NCBI RefSeq assembly: GCF_030824455.1
Contig: NZ_JAVBXR010000015.1
Location: 1-64,000, forward strand
DNA length: 64,000 nucleotides
Direction of reading: 5' to 3'
Origin: Desulfobulbus sp.
Lineage (GTDB): Bacteria > Desulfobacterota > Desulfobulbia > Desulfobulbales > Desulfobulbaceae
Part shown: positions 18,781-27,838 of the stretch, one piece after another
Layout: each line of letters begins with the position of its first letter
Position numbering within the stretch: position 1 is the stretch's first letter
Program-made: the position numbers and the translations under genes
The notes under the pieces: model-generated
The model's input: only the letters and a program-made list of their open reading frames with translations
Databases searched by the model: none
What the model was told of the DNA's origin: nothing

Positions 18781-19920
18781 ATGGGTTACGATCCGAAAAA
18801 TCCTATGGAAGGTCGGATTACCGACTTGGGACCGCGATACTACGGGGATTTTCTGCCGCCAGTCGTCAAAGAGAACAAAGGCAAATGGCTCTATCATGAG
18901 ATCCTAGAGCCCGGCGTTTTGGTTCACGTGGCCGAGACCGGCGCCAAGGTGTTCACCGTGCGTTGCGGTTCTCCCCGCTTGGTGACTATCAACTATATTC
19001 GCGACATCTGCGACATCGCCGACAAGCATTGCGGCGGTTACCTCCGCTTCACCACCCGGAACAACGTTGAGTTCATGGTGGACAGCCAAGAGAAAGTGGC
19101 AGAGTTGAAGGCCACCATCAAGGGCTACGGCAACAAGTTCCCGATCGGCGGCACCGGCGCCTGTGTGACCAACATCGTTCACACCCAGGGCTGGGTACAC
19201 TGTCATACACCTGCCACCGACGCTTCCGGCCCGGTTAAGGCGGTTATGGATGACCTGTTCGAGTACTTCGGGTCTATGACCTTGCCGGCGCAGGTTCGTA
19301 TTGCTCTGGCCTGCTGCTTGAACATGTGTGGAGCCGTACATGCTTCCGACATCGCCATCCTGGGCATCCATCGTAAACCGCCGATGATCGACGACGCTCG
19401 CGTTACCGGCGTTTGCGAGATTCCGCTGGCGATCGCTTCCTGTCCGTTGGGCGCTGTTAAGCCTGCCAAGGTCATGATCAACGGCGAGGAAGTTAAGTCC
19501 ATCAAAGTTAACGCCGAGCGTTGTATGTTCTGCGGCAACTGCTACACCATGTGCCCGGCCATGCCGTTGGCCGATCCGGAAGGCGACGGTATCGCCATTC
19601 TGGTTGGCGGCAAGGTTTCCAACCGCAGATCAGCGCCGAAGTTCTCCAAGCTGGTTGTGCCGTTCCTGCCGAACACCACCCCGCGTTGGCCTGAAACTGT
19701 CGCCTGTGTGCGTCAGATCCTTGAAGCCTATGCCAAAGATGCTAAGAAATACGAGCGCATTGGCGAGTGGGCAGAGAGAATCGGTTGGGAGAAGTTCTTT
19801 GAGAAGACCGGTCTTCCCTTCACCGAGAAGTCCATCGACGATTATCGTTTGGCATACGACACCTGGCGCACCACCACCCAGTTCAAGTACACCAGTCATA
19901 CTGCCGCATACACCAAGTAA
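18781..19920 (+). CDS. dsrB: Dissimilatory sulfite reductase, beta subunit
   Basis: 379 residues, forms the alpha2-beta2 sulfite reductase with DsrA. Cofactor ligands seen: C141 (GWVHCHTP) and C178, C179, C183 (ACCLNMCG), the usual pattern for the active sirohaem site. The ferredoxin-like insertion has [12 protein letters not shown] plus an upstream Cys in [11 protein letters not shown] strong AAGGAG lies before the ATG. It is cotranscribed with dsrA, and a strong hairpin terminator follows immediately, before dsrD. Confidence 0.98.
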   Translation: MGYDPKNPMEGRITDLGPRYYGDFLPPVVKENKGKWLYHEILEPGVLVHVAETGAKVFTVRCGSPRLVTINYIRDICDIADKHCGGYLRFTTRNNVEFMVDSQEKVAELKATIKGYGNKFPIGGTGACVTNIVHTQGWVHCHTPATDASGPVKAVMDDLFEYFGSMTLPAQVRIALACCLNMCGAVHASDIAILGIHRKPPMIDDARVTGVCEIPLAIASCPLGAVKPAKVMINGEEVKSIKVNAERCMFCGNCYTMCPAMPLADPEGDGIAILVGGKVSNRRSAPKFSKLVVPFLPNTTPRWPETVACVRQILEAYAKDAKKYERIGEWAERIGWEKFFEKTGLPFTEKSIDDYRLAYDTWRTTTQFKYTSHTAAYTK

Positions 19921-19933
19921 CAGCAGGATATCG

Positions 19934-19968
19934 ATGATCGGCTCTGATTTAAGAGCCGATCATTTTTT
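19934..19968 (+). terminator. Rho-independent terminator between dsrB and dsrD
   Basis: A perfect 12-pair stem (ATGATCGGCTCT with AGAGCCGATCAT), loop of six, then a T-run. It begins 13 bases after the dsrB stop and ends 29 bases before the dsrD ATG. Confidence 0.85.
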
Positions 19969-19997
19969 GTGTTTTCACACATCTCGAGGAGCGCATT

Positions 19998-20228
19998 ATG
20001 GCACTGAGCAAAGATGAGTTGAAATTAGCCATCATTGAAAAGGCTAAGAAATCCCCTAAACCGCAGTTGTACATCAAAGACTTTTACGAGTGCGATCCTG
20101 ACTCCAAACCGCGTGAAGTTAAAAACGTGGCGAACGAATTGGTCAGAGACGGCGAGTTGATGTTCTGGTCCTCTGGATCCACCACCATGTATGCTCGACC
20201 GGATCGTATTCAGGACGAGGAAAAGTAA
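19998..20228 (+). CDS. dsrD: DsrD, activator of dissimilatory sulfite reductase
   Basis: 76-residue winged-helix protein found next to dsrAB in sulfate reducers. Biochemical work on the family describes it as an allosteric activator of DsrAB rather than a DNA-binding regulator. It begins MALSKDELKLAIIEKAKK and contains the family block VKNVANELVRDGELMFWSSGSTTMY. GAGGAG precedes the ATG. It lies between two terminators, so its transcript is either readthrough from dsrAB or from a promoter within the short gap. Confidence 0.96.
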   Translation: MALSKDELKLAIIEKAKKSPKPQLYIKDFYECDPDSKPREVKNVANELVRDGELMFWSSGSTTMYARPDRIQDEEK

Positions 20229-20259
20229 GATCGTTTTTCCGCTTCCGGTTGCGTTTCGC

Positions 20260-20293
20260 AAGCAGAGATCCTTCGTGGATCTCTGCTTTTTTT
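20260..20293 (+). terminator. Rho-independent terminator of dsrD
   Basis: Eleven-pair perfect stem (AGCAGAGATCC with GGATCTCTGCT), five-base loop, then seven T residues, about 30 bases after the dsrD stop. It ends the dsr unit. Confidence 0.9.
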
Positions 20294-20340
20294 ATTTGAT
20301 GAGGCTCATGCGGCGCGAATGCGCTGCATGACGTGAGCGG

Positions 20341-21081
20341 GTGAAGAACATGGTGCTGTATTTTGATCATATTGATTCGACTAACCGCATAGCGCGGCAA
20401 AAAGCCCTTGAGGATGCGCCGTCTGGTCTTATAGTCAGGGCAGGACGACAATCGGCGGGGCGAGGTCAGTATGATCGAAGCTTTGCCTCGCCAGACGGGG
20501 GGCTCTATTTTTCGCTGCTGTTGCGGCTTGCTGTGCCGATTGCCCAGTTGCCGTTGATTACGCTCGCCACCGGCGTGGCCTGCCGTGAGATCCTTTGTGC
20601 TGCCTATGGAGTCGAAGCCAAGATCAAATGGCCCAACGACCTGTATCTTGGCGAGCGAAAAGTCGCCGGCATCCTCTGCGAAAACGTGTCGAATCCGGCA
20701 GGAAACAATGATCAACCCGCAGTGGTGATTGGGGTCGGCCTCAACGTCAACACGGCGCTCGTCGATTTTCCGAGTGAGTTGCAACCGATTGTGACCACGC
20801 TCTTCGAGCAGACCGGGCAGCGAATGGACCTGGAAAAGTTGCTGGATCTGTTGGCTCAGGCCATAGCGAGCAAGGCGGAGATGGTGGCGACTGACTCGGA
20901 GTTCTTGCTCGCCGAGTGGCAGAAACATGATTATCTTCACGGGCGATCACTGGTGCACACCGCCGGCAACGTGACGCTGCAAGGCATCGGGATGGGCGTT
21001 TCCGCGCTCGGGCTCTATCGCTTTCGGGATGCGGCCGGCGTCGAGCACAGCGTCGTTGGCGGTCAGTTGCGGCTGGCCTGA
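20341..21081 (+). CDS. birA: Biotin--[acetyl-CoA-carboxylase] ligase
   Basis: Attaches biotin to carboxylase carrier proteins through biotinyl-AMP. 246 residues with only the catalytic and C-terminal domains and no N-terminal helix-turn-helix, so it is unlikely to repress bio genes. Seen: DSTNRIARQ, SAGRGQYDRSF (the GRGRxxRxW-type adenylate loop, with Gln and Phe variants), IKWPNDLYLGERKVAGIL and VVIGVGLNVN. GTG at 20341 is taken as the start; ATG at 20350 is equally possible, as neither has a clear ribosome binding site. Confidence 0.9.
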   Translation: MKNMVLYFDHIDSTNRIARQKALEDAPSGLIVRAGRQSAGRGQYDRSFASPDGGLYFSLLLRLAVPIAQLPLITLATGVACREILCAAYGVEAKIKWPNDLYLGERKVAGILCENVSNPAGNNDQPAVVIGVGLNVNTALVDFPSELQPIVTTLFEQTGQRMDLEKLLDLLAQAIASKAEMVATDSEFLLAEWQKHDYLHGRSLVHTAGNVTLQGIGMGVSALGLYRFRDAAGVEHSVVGGQLRLA

Positions 21082-21172
21082 CGGGCAGGGTCTGCTGCCC
21101 GGCGTTCTTGTGTGCAAACCAAAAATGCGTAGGAGGCCCACCTCCGTCACCTGCGGGGTAGGAGAGTCGAGG

Positions 21173-22180
21173 ATGAATGAGCTGCATTTTAACGCCTTGG
21201 TTGCGTTCGAAGATCAGAACGGGGTTTTTCATCGAGCAATCCGCCAGCAAACCCTAGCGGATTTGCCCGCCGGCGAGGTCTTGATCAAGGTCAAATATTC
21301 GTCGTTGAATTACAAAGACGCCCTTTCGGCAACCGGCAATCGCGGCGTCACGAAAGCGTATCCCCATACGCCGGGAATTGACGCCGCCGGCGTCGTTGTC
21401 GCCTCGTCGAATCCGCAGTGGCAGTGCGGAGACGAGGTGATCTGCACTGGATACGATCTGGGAATGAACACCTCCGGCGGTTTTGGCCAATACATCAGGA
21501 CCCCGGCGCATTGGCTGGTGAAAAAGCCGGTTGGTCTTTCGCTGCTTGAGGCCATGCAGTTGGGAACCGCAGGCTTTACCGCCGCCTTGAGTGTACTAGG
21601 GCTGCAGAACAATGGGGTTGCGCCTGAAAACGGGATGGTGCTGGTCACAGGAGCGACCGGAGGCGTTGGAACCATCGCGGTTATGCTCCTGCGCAAGCTC
21701 GGGTACGCGGTGACGGCCTTGACCGGCAAAATGAGCGAGCAACAATTTTTGCTGGATTTGGGGGCGCAAGCGGTACTTGATCGCAACCAATTCCTTGGCC
21801 ACAAGGATCGGCCGCTGTTGCCCACTCAGTGGGCTGGCGTGATCGACGCCGTGGGCGGCGAGGTGCTGGCCACGGCCGTCAAAGGAACCGGATTTAACGG
21901 GGTCGTCACCAGTTGCGGCAATGCCGCCTCCGGCGATTTGCCCTTGAACGTTTATCCGTTTATTTTGCGCGGGGTGCATCTGTTGGGCATCTATTCGGCC
22001 AACTGTCCCATGGAGAAGCGGCTTGCGGTCTGGGGCAAACTTGCGCAGGAGTGGAAATTGCCAGAGGTGTCCAGCCTGTGCCGCATGGTCACGCTGGATG
22101 AGTTGGAAACTGAAATTTTCGCCATGCTTGCCGGTAATAGCAAGGGGCGTTGCGTTGTTGATTTGGGAGACACAGAGTGA
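21173..22180 (+). CDS. YhdH/AcuI-family NADPH-dependent reductase (acrylyl-CoA reductase type)
   Basis: Zinc-free medium-chain dehydrogenase/reductase of the YhdH/YhfP group, 335 residues. Seen: SSLNYKDALSATG, TPGIDAAGVV, LGTAGFTAALSVLGL, and the NADPH fold VTGATGGVGTIAVMLLRKLGYAV. Members with known activity reduce acrylyl-CoA to propionyl-CoA, but the substrate here is not proven. The ATG at 21173 follows AGGAGAG. Its stop overlaps the kdsD GTG start by four bases, indicating translational coupling. Confidence 0.88.
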   Translation: MNELHFNALVAFEDQNGVFHRAIRQQTLADLPAGEVLIKVKYSSLNYKDALSATGNRGVTKAYPHTPGIDAAGVVVASSNPQWQCGDEVICTGYDLGMNTSGGFGQYIRTPAHWLVKKPVGLSLLEAMQLGTAGFTAALSVLGLQNNGVAPENGMVLVTGATGGVGTIAVMLLRKLGYAVTALTGKMSEQQFLLDLGAQAVLDRNQFLGHKDRPLLPTQWAGVIDAVGGEVLATAVKGTGFNGVVTSCGNAASGDLPLNVYPFILRGVHLLGIYSANCPMEKRLAVWGKLAQEWKLPEVSSLCRMVTLDELETEIFAMLAGNSKGRCVVDLGDTE

Positions 22181-23148
22181 GCATTGCACTGGCGAAAGAG
22201 GTGTTGTCGATTGAGGCGGAGGGAATCTTGGCGGTCCGCGACAATCTGGGCGAAGAGTTTGAGCGGGCGGTGGACGTTGTCATGGCCTGCCCGACGCGTC
22301 TGGTGGTGACCGGCATCGGCAAATCCGGGCTGGTCGGGCAAAAAATATCCGCCACCCTCAATTCCACCGGAACACCGTCGGTATTCCTGCATCCGGTGGA
22401 GGCCATGCACGGCGATCTGGGCATGGTTGCGCCCACTGACGTTGTCTTGGCCATTTCCTACTCAGGGGAGACGTCCGAGTTGAATCGGCTGCTGGGCAGC
22501 CTTGCCGAACGCAAAATCCCCATCATTGCCCTGTGCGGCAAACCCGGCTCCAACTTGGCCAACCATGCGGTGGCGACCTTGAACGTCGCCGTTCCGCGTG
22601 AGGCCTGCCCGCTTGGCCTGGCTCCAACGACCTCGACAACCGCCGCCCTGGCCATGGGAGACGCGCTTGCGGTGGCCTTGTTGAATCGGAAACAGTTCCG
22701 GGCCGAGGATTTTCGGCGCAATCACCCTGGCGGCAGTTTAGGCGCTCGCCTCAAAGTGGCGATTCGCGAGGTCATGCTCACCGGCGACAAAGTGCCGGTT
22801 GTTGCTGACGGCGCCAGCATGCAGGAGGCGGTGGCTGAGTTGAATCAAAAGAATCTCGGCGCCGTTTTTGTCGTCGATCAGGCGGGCCTGTTGCAGGGAA
22901 TCGTCACGGACGGCGACATCAGACGATTGCTGTCGTCGGGAAAGAATCTTGCCGCCATAACGCTCGCCGAAGGGATGACCCGCAATCCAGTGGCGATCGC
23001 GAGCGATCTGATGGCCGCCGACGCGCTGAGCATCATGCAGCAGCGCGAGATCACGGTGCTGGCGGTGGTCGGCGACCAAGGACGCCTCGCCGGCATCCTG
23101 CACTTGCACGACCTGCTTGGCAAGGGAGAGTTCCGGTTCCTTATCTGA
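22177..23148 (+). CDS. kdsD: D-arabinose-5-phosphate isomerase
   Basis: First step of KDO synthesis for lipopolysaccharide: ribulose-5-phosphate to arabinose-5-phosphate. 323 residues: an SIS sugar-isomerase domain (VVTGIGKSGLVGQKISATLNS, GDLGMVAPTDVVLAISYSGET, LGLAPTTSTTAALAMGDALA), then two CBS domains from about residue 205. GTG start at 22177 overlaps the preceding stop as GTGA. No other KDO genes are adjacent. Its presence supports an LPS-bearing outer membrane. Confidence 0.93.
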   Translation: MSIALAKEVLSIEAEGILAVRDNLGEEFERAVDVVMACPTRLVVTGIGKSGLVGQKISATLNSTGTPSVFLHPVEAMHGDLGMVAPTDVVLAISYSGETSELNRLLGSLAERKIPIIALCGKPGSNLANHAVATLNVAVPREACPLGLAPTTSTTAALAMGDALAVALLNRKQFRAEDFRRNHPGGSLGARLKVAIREVMLTGDKVPVVADGASMQEAVAELNQKNLGAVFVVDQAGLLQGIVTDGDIRRLLSSGKNLAAITLAEGMTRNPVAIASDLMAADALSIMQQREITVLAVVGDQGRLAGILHLHDLLGKGEFRFLI

Positions 23149-23194
23149 CGGGCGCGGGGAAAGGGGGGAAGGGCGGCGCGACGATCACCGAGAC

Positions 23195-25567
23195 TTACTG
23201 CTCGTTATACACCGACCATTTGCCTGTGGCGGAATCAAACATATAGCTGAGTTCCAACTTGGAGGAGCTTCCCTGGCTCCGTTCCACGCAGGTGAGGGTG
23301 TAGAGCGATTTGCCGTCGATTTTTTTGGCAAAAACCGCTTTGGGTTGGGACAGTTTGGAGCCTCTGAACGTGGGGTAATTGGCGCGGAAAATCTCCTCGA
23401 AGTGTTCTTCAAGCCAGGCGATTTTTTCGATTTGCGCCAGTTGTTCCTGCTGCTGATCAATTTTTGCGCCTACTTTTTGGAGCACGGTTTTTACCGCAGG
23501 GTCGGAAGCGTGGTTGCTGGCGCGGATCAGTTGCTGAATCTCCCGGCTGTGGGTCAACACCCCGGCCCGGTCGCCCTTGCCCTCGGCCACCATCACCATG
23601 TCCTGAATCTGGGCTATCTTCACCATCAACAGCGTCTTTTCGATCTTACTCAACGATTCTCCCAGCATGTTCTCGGTGCTTTCCGGCTCACTGGCTAGGA
23701 GATTGAGCGCGTTTTGGTATTCAACGCCGGCCTGTTCCCAATTTTTTTGCTGATAGGCCTCTCGGGCCGTTGACAGCGTCAGGTACAACCGGGCGTTGAC
23801 CAGGAGTTTGTGCAGGTCCTGGCGCTCTTTGTCGGTGACCAGGCTGGGGTTGGCGTTGATCGCCTGCTGGGCCTGCTCAAGATATTTGATCGTTTCCTGC
23901 CATTGCGATTGGGTAAAGGCTTTTTTGGATTGATCGAGTTCATGGCGGAAGGTGGCGACTGTCAATCGATGGGTGATGTCGCTGGCCGTGCCCAGGGTTT
24001 GAATGTTGGAGGAGAGCGCCAGCGCTTTGCGGTAGGCCGCCGCCGCTTCGTTCCAATTTTTGCCTTGCTCGGCGCGTTCGGCCTGGGCAAGCGTCTGCTG
24101 CAATTCAAGGGATTGAATCACCTCTTTGACGGCTGTTTGTTGCTTGGCCAGATCGTGCTCAGTCGCGTACTTGAGCGCCTGTCGATAGAGGGTCAGGGCG
24201 TCGGCGGTTTTGTTCTGTGCGGCCAGGGATTGCGCCTGTCCGGTAAGCACCGCAAGTTCTTCCTGGGCTGCGGCCATGGCGGTCGAGATGTACTCGCCCT
24301 GATGTAGCACCCGTCCGCGCAGCCCCTCCTGCAAATCGCTGGAGGAAAGAAGCGTCTGGATTTCCTTTTCCAGCGTGTCTTTCCGAAACCGGAGAATGGT
24401 CAGGTCGGCTAACACCGATTTCGCTGATTCCAGGGTTTCCAGGGCCGCGTCGAACTGTTTTTTGTCGATGAGCAACTGTCCCTTGAGCAGATTGGCCTGG
24501 GACTGGCTGAGTGTTTTTTGATCGTTGAAATAGAGGGATGTGGCGCCGATGGAAAGGCCAAGGCACACCGCAACAATCAAAATAGGTTTGAAGGGAATGG
24601 CATTGGCCCAGGCGGCGACGTTGAGACGAGGACGCGGGGGGGGCGGAGCCGGGGCGTTCTCAATCTTCGGGGCGGCGACTTCCTCTTTTTTGGTTGAAAA
24701 ACCGGCGGACTGCGTCAATTGAAAGGATTGTTCAATCCGGGTGCGCAAGGCCTCGGCCCCAGGAGCGTCGGCGGCGATGGCAAGCAGATTGTCCGCCACC
24801 TCCAGGGCCTCGTCAAATTTGGCCATGTCCTCAAGTTGCTCGGCCAACTTGAACAGTTGATCTGTTTTGCGCAGCACCTTGCCAATTTCCTGCTGGACCT
24901 CCTCCCGGTCGGGAAAATCGGCATTTTCCGGCAGGTCGGCGAGACGCTGATTGGCGGTGAAGATTTTATTTTGCGCCACGAGGTTGCGAATATCCGCAAT
25001 CTGTGCGGGATCAACCGGTTTTTCGGGAGCGAGAAAATCGTCGTTTTCAAGGCCCAGCGAGGCAAAGGTGTCGTCAACCAGCGAATCCAGCTCAATGCCT
25101 GTTTCTTCTATATCGGCAATGCTGAGCGAATCTGTGGGCAGTTGATCCTGGTGCCCCCTGTACCAGTCGGCGGCTTCCTGATTGAAGGGATCGTCGAGAT
25201 TGTAGGTGTTGCCGCTGATCATTTCGCCGATGTGCAGCACCAATTCAGGTAGCGAAGGATTTTGTTGCCAGCGGTCCGCGATGCGGATGGCGGCGGGGTC
25301 GAAATCCGGGTGGAAAATAGGGGTCAGCGGTTTGGCGATGGGGGCGAAATGGGGGTAGCCAAAAGGAAGACTGATACGGACGAGGTGGTTCTTGCCGATG
25401 CTGATGTTGTTGTCGGCGTCTTTGAGGAAACCGCGCAGATTGTACTCGATTTCGTAATTGTCCGGCGGCTGCCCCTCGGCCTTGAGAATCGATATATTGG
25501 GATATAATTCGAGAAGCTCTTTGAGTTGCGTGTAGTCTTCAGCAAGTTGCTGTGAACCCATAGCCAT
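23195..25567 (-). CDS. E2/UEV-like domain fused to a membrane-anchored TPR-like protein
   Basis: 790 residues, function unknown. Residues 10-137 read like a ubiquitin-conjugating (UBC) fold: GYPHFAPIAKP (70-80), then FHPDF in place of HPNI (85-89), W100, and a C-terminal helix block ELVLHIGEMISGN...DDPFNQEAADWY (108-136). The catalytic Cys position holds Ile or Arg, so it is UEV-like and inactive as an E2. An acidic linker and helical region follow, then a Pro-rich stretch near 308-314 and one membrane helix at about 328-348. A long helical region with TPR-like repeats comes next, and the last 60 residues may form a small beta domain. The ATG at 25567 has weak ribosome binding support; ATG at 25561 is possible. 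The function of the whole is unknown. Confidence 0.75.
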   Translation of the reverse strand: MAMGSQQLAEDYTQLKELLELYPNISILKAEGQPPDNYEIEYNLRGFLKDADNNISIGKNHLVRISLPFGYPHFAPIAKPLTPIFHPDFDPAAIRIADRWQQNPSLPELVLHIGEMISGNTYNLDDPFNQEAADWYRGHQDQLPTDSLSIADIEETGIELDSLVDDTFASLGLENDDFLAPEKPVDPAQIADIRNLVAQNKIFTANQRLADLPENADFPDREEVQQEIGKVLRKTDQLFKLAEQLEDMAKFDEALEVADNLLAIAADAPGAEALRTRIEQSFQLTQSAGFSTKKEEVAAPKIENAPAPPPPRPRLNVAAWANAIPFKPILIVAVCLGLSIGATSLYFNDQKTLSQSQANLLKGQLLIDKKQFDAALETLESAKSVLADLTILRFRKDTLEKEIQTLLSSSDLQEGLRGRVLHQGEYISTAMAAAQEELAVLTGQAQSLAAQNKTADALTLYRQALKYATEHDLAKQQTAVKEVIQSLELQQTLAQAERAEQGKNWNEAAAAYRKALALSSNIQTLGTASDITHRLTVATFRHELDQSKKAFTQSQWQETIKYLEQAQQAINANPSLVTDKERQDLHKLLVNARLYLTLSTAREAYQQKNWEQAGVEYQNALNLLASEPESTENMLGESLSKIEKTLLMVKIAQIQDMVMVAEGKGDRAGVLTHSREIQQLIRASNHASDPAVKTVLQKVGAKIDQQQEQLAQIEKIAWLEEHFEEIFRANYPTFRGSKLSQPKAVFAKKIDGKSLYTLTCVERSQGSSSKLELSYMFDSATGKWSVYNEQ

Positions 25568-25844
25568 AAAAATAACCTGTGATGTGTGCTATTGATCGAC
25601 GTGGCCGGCAGGGCGGAAGAATGCAATGCGTCTGACCGGGGCTCGGGTGCTGTCGGCAAAGGTTGCAGCAACCATATTATCGAGTACTGTATAGTATTTA
25701 TTCAGTGGAAACAAGCGGGCTTTAACCGGTGAAAGGAAAAAGATGGACGGCCGGGAAGCGGGGCAAGAATCGATTGAGTGAACCAGGATTCACGTGTACA
25801 CTGATGGCAACGCATCAATAGCAGAGTTTAATGTTTGGGGGTAG

Positions 25845-26477
25845 ATGGACAACTTTAAGGCCGCTTTTGAAATCACGCACGTCAGGAATTGCCCCCTGTA
25901 TATGCAAGAGGAATGCTTTCTGCTGACCGACAAGGCGGTGGAATTGCCGCTCGGGCGTTCTTCCTGTCTCATTCTGGTGCGGGAACTGACAGGATTGCTC
26001 TTTGCCCTGTTGCCCCACGCCGCCGGTAATTTCGCCGAACAGCGCAATACTGTCTACACCTGCGGCGGCTGCACGGGACTCATCAAGTTCAAGCTCACCG
26101 ACAAGCCGATCCCGGTCAACGGCGGCAAAAGCGCCGGGGCCTTCAAAGAAAACAGTGATTCTGTGATCAGTGGGCGGATCGAGGCGATCATTCCTGCCGA
26201 ATTGTTGCAGGTGTTTCACATGCATCAGAAGACCGGCAGGCTTATCCTGGAATTTGAAAGCGGTTCGGCGCGGGTGACCTTTCGAGAAGGGGGACTGCTC
26301 GCCGCCCGGTTTGAAGATTTGGACAATCAGGAGGCGATCTATGCAATGCTCTCGGAAAAGAAAGGCACCTTCCACTTCATTCCCGGCCTCCCGGACGCGT
26401 TGATGAAAACGCGCGAGATTGGCGATTTTATGATGATTCTCATGGAAGGGCTGCGTCGGCTCGATGAAGACGAATAG
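25845..26477 (+). CDS. DUF4388 domain protein
   Basis: 210 residues. The C-terminal half (about 105-180) matches the DUF4388 (PatA N-terminus-like) pattern: IPAELLQVFHMHQKTGRLIL, then ARVTFREGGLLAARFEDL and YAMLSEKKGTFHF. Such domains occur in signalling proteins of delta-type bacteria. The N-terminal half holds a CPLYM segment and a CGGC pair but is otherwise unfamiliar. It is divergent from the E2-like gene across 277 bases that show no clear promoter to me, so shared regulation is possible. Confidence 0.75.
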   Translation: MDNFKAAFEITHVRNCPLYMQEECFLLTDKAVELPLGRSSCLILVRELTGLLFALLPHAAGNFAEQRNTVYTCGGCTGLIKFKLTDKPIPVNGGKSAGAFKENSDSVISGRIEAIIPAELLQVFHMHQKTGRLILEFESGSARVTFREGGLLAARFEDLDNQEAIYAMLSEKKGTFHFIPGLPDALMKTREIGDFMMILMEGLRRLDEDE

Positions 26478-26489
26478 CCGGCGCTGATT

Positions 26490-27128
26490 CTACGGTCGCG
26501 TGGCCGTCGTCTGAAACGGCGGCAGGGCGGCGATGCTCATGAAATTGTCCACATGATAACGGGCCGCAAGCGCCCTGTTTCTGAAAGCGATCAGATCGAC
26601 GCCGACGCCGGCGCAGTGCTCCTGATCAATCACTGAATCCCCGATGTAAATCGTTTCCTCCGGTTGCACCTCAAATCGTTCCAAAATCATCCATAGACCG
26701 TCCGGGGCCGGCTTGGGCCGCGGCGCCGTGACGGCGGTGACCACCATGTCAAACCAAGGCCGCAGGGCAAAGACGTCGAGAATGGAATCCATGGTGTCGG
26801 CGCGGTTAGTGGAGATGGCGGTGTGGCAGCGGGGTTTGATCAAACGGAGAAAGTCCACCAGATCCGGTTCCATCACCATGGCGCGGAGATACGGGCTGTA
26901 ATCGAGACCGAGGCGATAGGTGGTGACCTTGTCCAGGTCCACCTGAGGGTGGTTGCGAAAGATGTGGAGCACCGAGTTGTTGACGTTGTGGATGTGCACG
27001 TATTCAAGCTCTTCGGCGTCCATTGGCGGGCAGGAAAAGGCGGCGAGGAGATGGTTGTAGTAGATCCGGTTGGATTCGCGGGAACTGAACATGACTCCGT
27101 CGCAGTCAAAGACAACAAGTTTCAGCAT
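26490..27128 (-). CDS. HAD-superfamily hydrolase (phosphoglycolate phosphatase-like)
   Basis: 212 residues with the HAD signature: motif I VVFDCDGVMF, motif II TAISTNR, a Lys in RPKPAPDGL and motif III YIGDSVIDQEHC. The cap after motif I is helical, as in phosphoglycolate phosphatases. The substrate cannot be assigned. ATG at 27128 is taken; an upstream start at 27188 would overlap the HD gene. It is the last gene of the minus-strand run that begins with secDF. Confidence 0.85.
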   Translation of the reverse strand: MLKLVVFDCDGVMFSSRESNRIYYNHLLAAFSCPPMDAEELEYVHIHNVNNSVLHIFRNHPQVDLDKVTTYRLGLDYSPYLRAMVMEPDLVDFLRLIKPRCHTAISTNRADTMDSILDVFALRPWFDMVVTAVTAPRPKPAPDGLWMILERFEVQPEETIYIGDSVIDQEHCAGVGVDLIAFRNRALAARYHVDNFMSIAALPPFQTTATRP

Positions 27129-27147
27129 AACAATCGAAGAGCCGGTT

Positions 27148-27822
27148 TCACGGAAAAAATCCGTGGGTTTCCCTGGTGAGTTGATCAAAAAAGGTTTCCA
27201 TGAAGGCGTGACGCTCTTCAGCCATGCGTTTGCCGGCCGGGGTGAGCATTTGCTCGCGCACCCGCGACATTTTAATCCGAAATTCCCGATAAGCGGTGTC
27301 TTCCTGCGAGTAGGAGGTGGTGGCGGCGGGATCTAATTCCGGATTGTGCAGGCGGGCGCCGATCTGGCCGGCAAAGAGAAAGGCCCGGCCGATGCCGACG
27401 GCGCCGATGGAATCAAGCTTGTCGGCGTCAAAGAGGATCTGCGCCTCCAGCGTTGCCGGCGCGGCGCCGCTGCGAAATCGGTGGCTGCGGATGCAGTGGC
27501 AGATTGCCTCGAGGTCGGCCTCGCTATACTGCAACTCCCGGAGCAGCGGTGCGGCCAGTTCCGCCCCGCGTCGTGCATGGCAGACCTGGCCGCGGCTGAG
27601 GCTTTCTTCCCGGCGACCGATGTCGTGGAGGAGCGCGGCCGGGACGAGAATGTCCAGGCGGGCCTGCAGCTGACGGCCGAGGGATAGGGCGGCGCTCAAG
27701 ACCCTCTCGCTGTGATCGGGGCCGTGCGAGCCGCCTTCGGCGACGCAGAACGCGTGGCTGATCTCCCGCAGGCGTTGCAGGAGTTCGGCTGCAATCGGGG
27801 CAACCCCGTTCATTTGCTCCAT
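27148..27822 (-). CDS. HD-domain phosphohydrolase
   Basis: About 224 residues. The HD metal site is visible: H in GSHGPDHSERV, AALLHDIGRREE, and D in ILFDADKLDSIGAVGIGRAFLFA. This arrangement matches small HD hydrolases of the YedJ/RpfG-like type, probably acting on nucleotides or phosphate esters; the substrate is unknown. Start: ATG at 27822, or 27813, which has GGAG three bases upstream. It lies between the YkgJ-like and HAD genes with short gaps, so it is probably cotranscribed. Confidence 0.85.
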   Translation of the reverse strand: MEQMNGVAPIAAELLQRLREISHAFCVAEGGSHGPDHSERVLSAALSLGRQLQARLDILVPAALLHDIGRREESLSRGQVCHARRGAELAAPLLRELQYSEADLEAICHCIRSHRFRSGAAPATLEAQILFDADKLDSIGAVGIGRAFLFAGQIGARLHNPELDPAATTSYSQEDTAYREFRIKMSRVREQMLTPAGKRMAEERHAFMETFFDQLTRETHGFFP

Positions 27823-27838
27823 GGGGCCGCAGTTCAGG

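Noticed and set aside
23195-25567. Full bacterial ubiquitin-like conjugation operon
   Set aside because: No E1, ubiquitin-like or JAB peptidase gene lies nearby and the E2 cysteine is missing.
25695-25725. LexA-like operator upstream of the DUF4388 gene (TACTG ... CAGTG)
   Set aside because: The half-sites are 13 bases apart rather than ten and the inner bases do not match a LexA box.
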